Origin: an uncultured Lysobacteraceae bacterium
GTDB taxonomy: Bacteria > Pseudomonadota > Gammaproteobacteria > Xanthomonadales > Rhodanobacteraceae
Reading direction: 5' to 3'
Assembly: GCA_946480705.1 (NCBI GenBank)
Contig: CAMLLF010000101.1
Span: 1 to 9,394 of the forward strand
Length of the DNA stretch: 9,394 bases
Each line of letters opens with the position of its first letter. Within the stretch, counting starts at the first letter, position 1. The notes under the pieces were generated by a model. It searched no databases, had not been told where the DNA came from, and saw only the letters and a list, made by a program, of their open reading frames with translations. Below are positions 1-6,479 of the stretch, in pieces. The position numbers and the translations under genes were made by a program.

Positions 1-1963
1 AACATTTTCACCGACGACGCGACGATCAATGCGAATGCGCCGGCGAAATACCAGGGCCTCGACCGCTACGACGCGCGCAAGGTCGTGCTCGCCGATCTCG
101 AAGCCGCGGGACTCCTGGTCGAGGAAAAAAAGCACAAGCTGCAGGTGCCGCGCGGCGACCGCACGGGACAGGTCATTGAGCCCTACCTGACCTGGCAATG
201 GTTCGTGAAGATGGACGGCCTCGCCGCGCGCGGTCTCGATCTCGTCGAAACCGGCAAGGTGCGCTTCGTGCCGGAGAACTGGATCAACACGTACCGCCAC
301 TGGCTCGGCAACATCCAGGACTGGTGCATCAGCCGTCAGCTCTGGTGGGGCCATCGCATTCCGGCGTGGTACGACGACGCGGGCAATGTATACGTTGCGC
401 GCGACGACGCCGATGCGCTCGCCCAGGCGACCGCGAAGCACGGCGGCATCGCGCCCGCGCTGCGGCGCGAGGACGACGTGCTCGAAACCTGGTTCTCGTC
501 GGCGCTCTGGGCGCATTCGACGCTGGGCTGGCCGAACGAGACGGCGATGGCGGAACGCGGTTTCGCGCGCTACCTGCCGACGTCGGTGCTCGTGACCGGC
601 TTCGACATCATCTTCTTCTGGGTCGCGCGCATGATCATGATGACCGACCACTTCACCGGCGAAGTGCCGTTCAAGGACGTCTACATCACCGGCCTCGTGC
701 GCGACAAAGACGGCCAGAAGATGTCGAAGTCGAAGGGCAACATCCTCGATCCGATCGACCTCATCGACGGCATCGAGCTCGAAGCGCTCGTGGCCAAGCG
801 CACCGGCGGGCTGATGCAGCCGCAGATGGCGGCGAAGATCGAAAAGGCCACGCGCAAGGACTACCCGCAGGGCATCGCCGCGTTCGGCGCCGACGCGCTG
901 CGCTTCACGTTCGCCTCGCTCGCGAGCCACGGCCGCGACATCAAGTTCGACCTCGACCGCTGCGGCGGCTACAAGAATTTCTGCAACAAGCTCTGGAACG
1001 CCGCGCGGTTCGTGCTGATGAACTGCGAAGGCCAGGACTGCGGGCTGAAGGAGCACACGAAGGCCGAATGCGAGCCGGGCCAGGCGCTGCACGGCTACCT
1101 CGCCGACGTCGTGCAGCTCCGTCGGGTCCCACCGCTGGATCCTGACGCCCCTGCATCACTGCCTGACCGAAGTCGAGGCGCAGTTCGCGGCCTATCGCTT
1201 CGATCTGGTGTCGCAGGCGCTGTACGAATTCACCTGGAACGAGTTCTGCGACTGGTTCCTCGAACTCGCCAAGCCCGCACTAACCGGCAGCGATGCCGCA
1301 GCTGCCGCGTCGACGCGGCACACCCTGCTCCACACGCTCGAGCTGCTGCTGCGCGCGCTGCATCCGCTGGTGCCGTTCATCACCGAGGAAATCTGGCAGA
1401 ACGTCGCACCGCGACTCGGCATCGCGACACCGAGCGTGTCGCTGCAGGCGTATCCGCGCGCTGCCGACGTCGCCGCCGATGCGAATGCCGCCGGCGAGAT
1501 CGAATGGTTCAAGGCCGTGATCTCGCAGCTGCGCCGCATTCGCAGCGAAATGAATCTTGCTCCGGGCAAGGCGATTCCGCTGCGTTTGGCCGGCGGCACT
1601 GCGCAGGATCGCGCGCGCGCGGAGAAGTTCGGCGCGCAGATCGCGTTTCTCGCAAAGGTGGAAAGCCAGCGCTGGCTCGAGGCGGGCGAAGCGGAGCCGG
1701 CGGCGTCGGCCGCCATCGTCGGCGACCTGAAGCTGCTGATTCCGCTCGAAGGGCTGATCGATCTCGGCGCCGAGAAGACACGTCTCGCGAAGGAGATCGC
1801 GCGGCTCGAAGGCGAGATCGCCAAGTGCAACGGCAAGCTCGGCACCGCGACATTCGTCGCGAATGCGCCGGCGGCCGTCGTCGAGCAGGAGCGGCAGCGT
1901 CTGGCGGAATTCAGCAGCACGGTGGCGAGCCTGCGGGAACAGCTGCAGAAGCTCGGCGGCTGA
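1..1963 (+). CDS. valS: Valyl-tRNA synthetase, 5'-truncated by window edge and apparently frameshifted
   Basis: Cytoplasmic class I aminoacyl-tRNA synthetase that charges tRNA-Val. Reading frame 1 is open from base 1 and begins inside the editing (CP1) region. Visible landmarks are [16 protein letters not shown] (about 316-363), [22 protein letters not shown] and the KMSKS catalytic loop (718-732). The HIGH motif and roughly 280-300 N-terminal residues lie outside the window. Near 1114-1132 homology leaves frame 1 and continues in frame 2: HRWIL begins at 1130, followed by the anticodon-binding domain ([21 protein letters not shown]) and a C-terminal coiled coil rich in Lys/Glu/Arg, ending at TGA 1961-1963. 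Frame 1 runs on to 2004 but encodes only arginine-rich shadow sequence. One extra base (or two missing) would explain this. Because valS is essential, a sequencing or assembly error is more likely than a true pseudogene. Family assignment is near certain. Confidence 0.95.
1114..1132 (+). other. valS: Apparent frameshift site in valS
   Basis: Frame 1 reads recognisable ValS sequence up to about GYLADVVQ (codon CAG at 1114). Frame 2 reads recognisable ValS sequence from HRWIL (1130 onward). Between them neither frame looks like the family, which normally has a short linker ending in a D/H-RWI motif here. No long homopolymer or classical slippery heptamer is visible, although there is a CCC run at 1128-1130. 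The switch needs one surplus base or two missing bases. Confidence 0.85.
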
Positions 1964-1994
1964 CACGCGGCGTCGGCGTCGGCCGGGAAACGTT

Positions 1995-2021
1995 GGCGCA
2001 ATAAACGAAGGGCATTGCGCC
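1995..2021. other. Perfect 8-bp inverted repeat downstream of valS
   Basis: GGCGCAAT (1995-2002) and ATTGCGCC (2014-2021) are exact reverse complements separated by 11 nt. There is no T tract after it on either strand, so it is not a textbook terminator by itself. It is followed at 2024-2037 by a smaller GAACC-GCCA-GGTTC hairpin. It sits between convergent genes, so it may help stop transcription or protect the valS mRNA 3' end. The pairing is seen in the sequence; the role is inferred. Confidence 0.5.
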
Positions 2022-2061
2022 TCGAACCGCCAGGTTCCAGCGGAAACCCGTCCGCACCCAA

Positions 2062-2089
2062 CCCTCCCCTTGACGGGGAGGGCTTTTAT
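2062..2089 (+). terminator. Rho-independent terminator between valS and the convergent nuclease gene
   Basis: CCCTCCCC (2062-2069) pairs perfectly with GGGGAGGG (2075-2082) around a TTGAC loop and is followed by CTTTTAT. This is a GC-rich stem plus a short T run, about 100 nt after the valS stop. Read on the minus strand the same stem is followed by only a weak T content, so termination of the nuclease gene from the other side is less certain. Confidence 0.75.
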
Positions 2090-2113
2090 CCAGGCATTCA
2101 GACGCGTTTCGTC

Positions 2114-4168
2114 TTACTCGAAGTCGTCCGCAAAAATCACATCGACGACCGCGGGGCAGTTCAGGTTGTCGATGACGCAGCGCGCCCATTCCGGGTGGTC
2201 GATGAACGGATTGCGGTTGCCCTGGAAGGTCTGGACCATCGCGTTGCGGTTGCGCTCGTAGTCGTCCGGCGGGTCCTGGTCGTTCCAGTCGAGCAGCACG
2301 GTCTTCAGACCCATGTAGGCGACGCAGCCGCCGCAGGTCGTCGCGTCCTTGCCGACGATGAGCGTGCGGTTGTCGGTGATTTCCAGGTGCGGTTCCGGCG
2401 CGCCGCTGACGTTGTTGCCGCCCTGGTAGCGCACGACCATGTAGAGCACCGCGCGCGCCATGTCGCCCTTGCGGAAGTCCCAGACCTGGAACGTGTTCGA
2501 GTTGAAATAGTTGCTGCTCGTGCCGCCGGTGCCGCCGACGCCGTGGTTCGCCGTCGTCGGACGCGCGGTGCAGCCCGGGCAGAGGCCGTAGGGGCTGTTG
2601 CCGCGATCGGAGTTGTAGCCCACGTGCGATGCATAGAGCATGTGGCCGTCGGTATGCGGCGGGTTCGGACGGCCGCTCGAATCGGTCGGGTTCGGGAAGC
2701 CCAGCGACTTCGGCCAGGTGTGTTCGCGGTTGTAGTTCGCCGCGCCGCTGGTCTGCTTCGGATACGACTCGTTCTTGTAGACGTCCCAGACCTTGGTGTT
2801 GTCGGTCGGATCTTCGTCCGCCTTGTTCATCACGGTATAGGTGTCGCCGTAGTGGATCGAGGTGTGGTCCTTGATGCGGTTGTGCAGCCAGGTCTTGAGC
2901 GCGGGGCCGCTGGAGGTGTCGACGCCGGCATAGTAGTCGTCGAGCGACGCGGCGGTTTCGAAAACGACGACGACGTTCGCGGCCAGGTCCTGCACGGTGC
3001 CGTCCTGGTCGTGCACCTTGTTTGCCACAATGGTCAAGGTGCACTGTTCCAGAAGTCCCATATCGACGTCGGGATTGAGCTGGAACGCGGTCGGACCGCC
3101 GCTGGCCTGGGCCGTGTGCCCGCCGGTGTTCGCGCAGCTCAGCGTGAACCAGCCGCTGTCGACGGTGACCGGCTCGGAGAACGTCACGGAGAGATTGGCT
3201 GCGCCCGGGAAGCCGTGCGCGTTGTTGGCCGGCGTCGTCGTCGCCACGCCCGGCGGCAGGTCGCCGGCGGTGCTGAAACTCGCGCTGTAGTCGGCGGCCA
3301 TTTCGTCGAGCGTGCCGTCCTGGTCGGTGACCTGGTCGGCGATCACCGTCAGCGTGCAGGTTTCGCCGCTCGCGAAATCCACATCGGGGTTCAACGTGCG
3401 CGTGTTGCCGGTGCCCGTGGACACGGCCGAGTGCGTGCCGCTGGTCGTGCACGACAGCGTGAACCACGCGCTGGTCGTCGTGACCGGCTCGCTGAAGGTC
3501 ACGGTGACGTTGACATTGTTGGCCTGGCCGGTCGCATTGTTGGCCGGCGTCGTCGAATTGACGGTCGGCGCGACGTCGACCGGCGGGCCGAAGCTCTGGT
3601 TGTTGTTGCAGGCGCCGAAGGTGTTCGCCGCGCTGCCCTGCCAGGCGAACTGGCCGTAGTCGCTGCCGGTGCCGCTGAGCTGCAGCGACGTTCCCGGCGC
3701 CGTGGAATTGGTTTCGGCGACGCCGATGTCGACGCTGGTCATTCCCTGCGCCGGGCCCGCGCCCGCGGTCGTCGTGCCTTCGTAGCTGAGGAACTGCACG
3801 ACGGTGCCGGCATCGTCGACGAGTGCGACCGCGTCGCGCTCGCCGTTCTGCACGCCGTTGGTCGGATAGCTCAGCACCTTGATCTGCTTGCTGCCGCAGG
3901 TGGTCGACGCGGCAGTCGACAGCAGATCGTCGTCGTAGACCGTCGCGTTGCCCTGGGTGTTGCCGTTGTAGAGCACGACACGCCAGTTGCTGACGTCGAC
4001 GCCGATCGGCGCGACGACTTCGACGGACTCGCCGACGTCACCGGCACCGGTGCTGTCGTCGTAGTGGATTTCGTTGATGAAAACCGCGGTGTCGGCAACG
4101 GCCGACGTAGCGAAGCCCGACAGCAGCGCGAACGCCGCGCCGCCGATGGCCCGGAAGCGAAACGACAT
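2114..4168 (-). CDS. Secreted endonuclease I family protein with lamin-tail-like and two Ig-like (Big_5) domains
   Basis: Predicted extracellular or surface nuclease of 684 residues. The start at 4168 is chosen because it begins a clear signal peptide (MSFRFRAIGG, hydrophobic core, AVA cleavage site near residue 25) and has AGGGGA eight bases upstream; the frame stays open to an ATG at 4318, but those 50 residues are not protein-like. Residues 27-190 (VFINEIHYDD, ESVEVVAP, WRVVLYNGN) resemble a lamin-tail domain. Residues 200-300 and 307-403 are two homologous Big_5/SbsA Ig-like domains (TTPANNA, TFSEPV, WFTLSC, VHDQDGT). Residues ~409-665 are the endonuclease I domain: NREHTWPKS (479-487, likely catalytic His482-483 region), DGHMLYASHVGYNSDRGN, FRKGDMARAVLYMVVRY and QGNRNPFIDHPEWA. 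Family members degrade DNA non-specifically with a metal ion; a nutrient or biofilm-DNA role is inferred. The protein ends in VVDVIFADDFE. It stands alone, convergent with valS. Confidence 0.9.
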   Translation of the reverse strand: MSFRFRAIGGAAFALLSGFATSAVADTAVFINEIHYDDSTGAGDVGESVEVVAPIGVDVSNWRVVLYNGNTQGNATVYDDDLLSTAASTTCGSKQIKVLSYPTNGVQNGERDAVALVDDAGTVVQFLSYEGTTTAGAGPAQGMTSVDIGVAETNSTAPGTSLQLSGTGSDYGQFAWQGSAANTFGACNNNQSFGPPVDVAPTVNSTTPANNATGQANNVNVTVTFSEPVTTTSAWFTLSCTTSGTHSAVSTGTGNTRTLNPDVDFASGETCTLTVIADQVTDQDGTLDEMAADYSASFSTAGDLPPGVATTTPANNAHGFPGAANLSVTFSEPVTVDSGWFTLSCANTGGHTAQASGGPTAFQLNPDVDMGLLEQCTLTIVANKVHDQDGTVQDLAANVVVVFETAASLDDYYAGVDTSSGPALKTWLHNRIKDHTSIHYGDTYTVMNKADEDPTDNTKVWDVYKNESYPKQTSGAANYNREHTWPKSLGFPNPTDSSGRPNPPHTDGHMLYASHVGYNSDRGNSPYGLCPGCTARPTTANHGVGGTGGTSSNYFNSNTFQVWDFRKGDMARAVLYMVVRYQGGNNVSGAPEPHLEITDNRTLIVGKDATTCGGCVAYMGLKTVLLDWNDQDPPDDYERNRNAMVQTFQGNRNPFIDHPEWARCVIDNLNCPAVVDVIFADDFE
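2954..3562 (-). repeat. Tandem Ig-like domain duplication within the secreted nuclease
   Basis: Two consecutive segments of about 98 codons (roughly 3269-3562 and 2954-3247) encode homologous modules sharing, in order, TTPANNA, VTFSEPV, WFTLSC, LNPDVD, CTLT and DQDGT. This is the bacterial Ig-like Big_5 (SbsA-type) fold usually used as a spacer or adhesion module in exported proteins. The protein copies are clearly diverged, so this is an old duplication, not a recent DNA-level repeat. Confidence 0.8.
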
Positions 4169-4176
4169 CGGATGAA

Positions 4177-4182
4177 TCCCCT
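4177..4182 (-). promoter_or_regulatory. Ribosome-binding site of the secreted nuclease gene
   Basis: On the minus strand AGGGGA lies eight bases before the ATG at 4168. It supports translation starting at the signal peptide and not at the in-frame ATG 150 bases further upstream. Confidence 0.65.
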
Positions 4183-4229
4183 GGTCTGAAGACGGAGCCG
4201 CGCATCCGGCGCGAACCCGACAAAGAACG

Positions 4230-4245
4230 ACCGGAGGTATCCGGT
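4230..4245. other. Small perfect hairpin in the nuclease leader
   Basis: ACCGGA (4230-4235) and TCCGGT (4240-4245) pair perfectly around GGTA. It lies about 60 bases upstream of the nuclease start and would be in its 5' leader if transcription starts further out. No function can be assigned from the sequence alone. Confidence 0.4.
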
Positions 4246-4319
4246 CCGTGATATGAGCCGTTGAGCCCGCTTGCGCCTCCGCCGTGGAGGTCGCGGCCGG
4301 TTCGCGTGTCCGCAGCAAA

Positions 4320-4348
4320 CCGGGCCGTTTCCGGACACCATGGCCCGG
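4320..4348. other. Perfect 7-bp inverted repeat in the divergent intergenic region
   Basis: CCGGGCC (4320-4326) and GGCCCGG (4342-4348) are exact reverse complements around a 15-nt loop. It could be a hairpin in a leader RNA or a spaced dyad for a regulator. In GC-rich DNA such a match may also be chance. Confidence 0.35.
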
Positions 4349-4358
4349 ACATCGCGGG

Positions 4359-4399
4359 AATATAACGGCAGAGCATTACAACTGCACGGCACCGTGCAG
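4359..4399 (-). promoter_or_regulatory. Possible promoter and operator region for the secreted nuclease
   Basis: The most AT-rich spot of this intergenic region gives TATATT on the minus strand (4359-4364), a plausible -10 element about 190 nt before the nuclease ATG. No good -35 match is present. Where a -35 would sit there is instead a perfect palindrome, CTGCACGG-CA-CCGTGCAG (4382-4399), with arms of 8 bp and a spacer of 2 bp, the shape of a dimeric regulator's operator. Both elements are seen in the sequence; the promoter/operator reading is inferred and weak. Confidence 0.3.
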
Positions 4400-4531
4400 C
4401 AAGCCCCGTACGGCGGATACGGCCGCTGCGCTGACGGGTGCGGCACTGGTTCGCGGAGCGGCGCGCAGCATGATGTCGATTCGACGGCGCCCGGCGACGG
4501 TGCCGACCTTGATTCGAGTGACGCGAGGACG

Positions 4532-4763
4532 GGAATCGAGGACACCGGAATCGAGGACACCCACCGAAGGAATAAGGAATCGAGGACACCCAAGGAATCA
4601 AGGACACCCAACAGGAATCGAGGAAGGAATCGAGGACACCCACGATTCACTGCGCGAGGACACCCATGGGGAATCGAGGACACCCACGATTCCTTGCGGA
4701 CTCGAGGACACCCACGATTCACCGGCGCTCCTCCTTCGATGCGACGACTCCAGGACACCCATG
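4532..4763 (+). repeat. Cluster of about ten GAGGACACCC-type short repeats
   Basis: The fullest unit is GGAATCG, then AGGACACCCA, then CGATTC(C), so its ends form a 7-bp inverted repeat around a 10-nt core. Copies begin at 4532, 4547, 4576, 4594 (TCA for TCG), 4614 (cut after AGGA), 4626 (full), 4654 (GCGAGGACACCCAT, other left flank), 4670 (full, both arms perfect), 4698 (GGACTCG left arm) and 4746 (GACTCCAGGACACCC, last copy). A further degenerate GCGAGGAC lies at 4523-4530. Start-to-start spacing varies from 12 to 48 nt, and there are no regular spacers, so this is not a CRISPR array. The first five copies lack the right arm. The peptides it would encode (repeated ESRTP, EDTHDS or RGHPR) are not a real protein. 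It may be a REP-like or mobile palindrome cluster; no associated transposase is in the window. Confidence 0.85.
4752..4763 (+). promoter_or_regulatory. Ribosome-binding site and start codon of the GST gene, formed by the last repeat copy
   Basis: AGGA (4752-4755), CACCC (4756-4760) and ATG (4761-4763) place a Shine-Dalgarno core five bases before the start. The whole string AGGACACCCATG matches the repeat core seen upstream, including the copy at 4654-4667, which also reads AGGACACCCATG. The repeat element therefore supplies, or was copied from, the translation start of the downstream gene. Confidence 0.7.
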
Positions 4764-5414
4764 AACGCACCACTGAAGCTGTACTCGTTCGCACCATTCG
4801 ACCGCGCCGCCCGCGTGCGCTGGATCGCGCACGAACTCGGCCTGCCCGTCGAGGAAGTCGGGCTGAACTACATCGCCGGCGAACATCGCGAAGCGGCGTA
4901 CCGTGCGAAGAACCCGTTCTGCCGCGTGCCGCTGGTCGAGACCGACCAGGGCGCCATGGTGCAGTCGGTCGCGATCTGCCAGTACCTCGCCGAGCAGCAT
5001 CCCGAAAGCGGCCTGGTGCCGCCGCTGGATTCGCCGCTGCGCGCGAGTTGGCTCAGCTGGCTGTTTGTCGGCGCGTCGGACCTCGACGCCGCCGGATTTC
5101 AGGTGCTGAACTACACCGTGCTGCGCCCGGATCCCGAGAAGCGCGCCACGGCGATCAGGGTCGCCGAACCGCTGCTGCAGGTGATCGAGGCGCATATGGC
5201 CGATCGCGACTATGTCGTCGGCGATCACTTCACGCTGCCTGACATCGTGCTCGGGCATGAACTGGTGCTGCTGAGCTTCTGCCGCGCGCTCGACGGATGG
5301 CCCCACCTGATCCGCTATCGCGACCGGCTGTCGCAGCGACCCGCGGCGCAGGCAAGCGGGCTCTTCGGCGTCCTGAAGCACGAGCCGCCGGCCGTGAAGG
5401 CGAGCGCCGGATAG
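4761..5414 (+). CDS. Glutathione S-transferase family protein
   Basis: A 217-residue cytosolic protein of normal GST length. The N-terminal thioredoxin-like half runs from KLYSFAPFDRAARVRWIAHELG to QSVAICQYLAEQHP. It contains the cis-proline segment NPFCRVPLVE (51-60) and the glutathione-contacting QS-x-AI motif (Ser69). The all-helical C-terminal half contains the N-capping box FTLPDI (157-162). Family members conjugate or reduce electrophiles with glutathione. The usual catalytic Ser/Cys near residue 10-13 is not obvious here (SFAPFDR), so the activity and subclass are uncertain. The start is fixed by AGGA five bases upstream; the frame is open much further up only because the repeat cluster lacks stops. 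The next gene on the strand begins 119 nt after the stop. Confidence 0.88.
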   Translation: MNAPLKLYSFAPFDRAARVRWIAHELGLPVEEVGLNYIAGEHREAAYRAKNPFCRVPLVETDQGAMVQSVAICQYLAEQHPESGLVPPLDSPLRASWLSWLFVGASDLDAAGFQVLNYTVLRPDPEKRATAIRVAEPLLQVIEAHMADRDYVVGDHFTLPDIVLGHELVLLSFCRALDGWPHLIRYRDRLSQRPAAQASGLFGVLKHEPPAVKASAG

Positions 5415-5420
5415 TCGCGC

Positions 5421-5449
5421 GGAATCCGACGCCCGCACCGGAGGATTCC
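5421..5449. other. 7-bp inverted repeat between the GST and Ada-like genes
   Basis: GGAATCC (5421-5427) and GGATTCC (5443-5449) are exact reverse complements with a 15-nt loop; each is followed by GACGC, so the element is also a near-direct repeat. No T tract follows, so a terminator is doubtful. Its GGAATC arm recalls the arms of the repeat cluster upstream, but the GAGGACACCC core is absent. Confidence 0.35.
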
Positions 5450-5533
5450 GACGCCGCGCCGCGCAAGATGCGGATGGCCGGCGCGGGGCCGCGCGCGCAG
5501 ACTGTGCCCCGTCGCAACGAGGAATCCGCCGCC

Positions 5534-6400
5534 ATGTCACTGGGCACGAACGACCCGATCGCGCGGGCGCACGAACTCATCAGCAACACCGAGGAGGCGC
5601 CGAGCCTGCAGGAACTCGCGCAGGAAGTGGGCCTCTCCGCCGGCCACCTGCAGCGGCGTTTTCGCGCACGCTACGGCATGAGCCCGGCCGAACTCGCCGC
5701 GAGCCGGCGCCTGGCGCGGCTCAAGACCGCGCTGCGGGAAAGCCCCTCGGTGACCGATGCGGTCTATGCCGCCGGCTTCGGTTCCGGCAGCCGCGTCTAC
5801 GAGAAGAGCGACACGCTGCTCGGCATGACTCCGGCCGACTACCGCCGCGGCGGCGCGGGTGCGACGCTGCGCTATACGACGCTGGCGACGCCGCTCGGCG
5901 AGCTGCTGGTCGCGGCGACGGAACGCGGCATCTGCGCGATCCTGATCGGCGCGAGCGAGGACGAACTGCTGACCGAACTCGCCCACGAGTTCCCGGCCGC
6001 ACAGCGCGAGCGCGTCGACGCCGGCCGCGACGAGTGGCTCGCGCGCGTCATCGCCGAAGTGCACGCGAATCTCGGCTGGAGCGACGCGACGGATGCGACC
6101 GACACGCCGCTGCCGCCGTTCGATCTGCGCGCAACCGCATTCCAGTGGCGCGTCTGGCAGGCGCTCACGCGCATTCCGCGCGGCGAGACACGCAGCTACA
6201 GCGCGATCGCCGAAGCAATCGGTTCGCCGCGCGCGGTGCGCGCCGTCGCACGCGCCTGCGCGACGAACCGGCTCGCGATCATGGTTCCGTGTCACCGCGT
6301 CGTACGCGAGGACGGCACGCTCGGTGGTTATCGCTGGGGCCTGTCGCGCAAGCAGCGGCTGCTCGCGCGCGAAGCGGAAGTGGCACCGCGTGCGATATGA
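5534..6400 (+). CDS. AraC-type HTH / methylated-DNA-protein-cysteine methyltransferase (Ada-like, lacks the zinc domain)
   Basis: Predicted 288-residue DNA repair protein that removes alkyl groups from O6-alkylguanine by irreversible transfer to its own cysteine, joined to a DNA-binding domain. Residues 8-106 form an AraC-type double helix-turn-helix (SLQELAQEVGLSAGHLQRRF; second HTH about 72-96, ending GMTPADYRRGG). Residues 112-185 fit the ribonuclease-like subdomain. Residues 198-285 are the alkyltransferase core with the catalytic VPCHRVV motif (Cys253), preceded by SPRAVRAVARACATN with the arginine finger (Arg236). E. coli Ada has about 350 residues; the missing part is the N-terminal Cys4-zinc phosphotriester sensor, and the sequence upstream does not encode it in any frame I could follow. 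The start is chosen for GAGGAA (5519-5524) nine bases upstream and agreement with the domain boundary. How its HTH is switched on is unknown. Confidence 0.9.
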   Translation: MSLGTNDPIARAHELISNTEEAPSLQELAQEVGLSAGHLQRRFRARYGMSPAELAASRRLARLKTALRESPSVTDAVYAAGFGSGSRVYEKSDTLLGMTPADYRRGGAGATLRYTTLATPLGELLVAATERGICAILIGASEDELLTELAHEFPAAQRERVDAGRDEWLARVIAEVHANLGWSDATDATDTPLPPFDLRATAFQWRVWQALTRIPRGETRSYSAIAEAIGSPRAVRAVARACATNRLAIMVPCHRVVREDGTLGGYRWGLSRKQRLLAREAEVAPRAI

Positions 6401-6479
6401 GCAGTGGTGCTGTAGCGGTATCCGCAGCGCGTCATAGCATGCGATGGCTGGGGACGGGGGGCCGTATTCCCGCGAAGCC

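Noticed and set aside
1192..2061. Minus-strand and alternative-frame ORFs over the valS 3' half
   Set aside because: They are Arg/Ala/Ser-rich shadows; the plus-strand frame 2 carries the ValS anticodon-binding and coiled-coil domains.
2015..4189. A 724-codon open frame on the plus strand opposite the secreted nuclease
   Set aside because: Its translation is low-complexity Val/Arg/Ala-rich with no recognisable domain, while the opposite strand has a signal peptide and clear family motifs. Long antisense frames are expected in high-GC genes.
4284..4760. An N-terminal extension of the GST by the in-frame open stretch upstream
   Set aside because: The extension is made of repeat-derived peptide (ESRTP, EDTHDS) and has no GST-like sequence; a good ribosome-binding site and normal family start occur at 4761.
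4532..4763. CRISPR array
   Set aside because: The repeat units vary in length and completeness, spacing runs from 12 to 48 nt without uniform unique spacers, and no cas gene is near.
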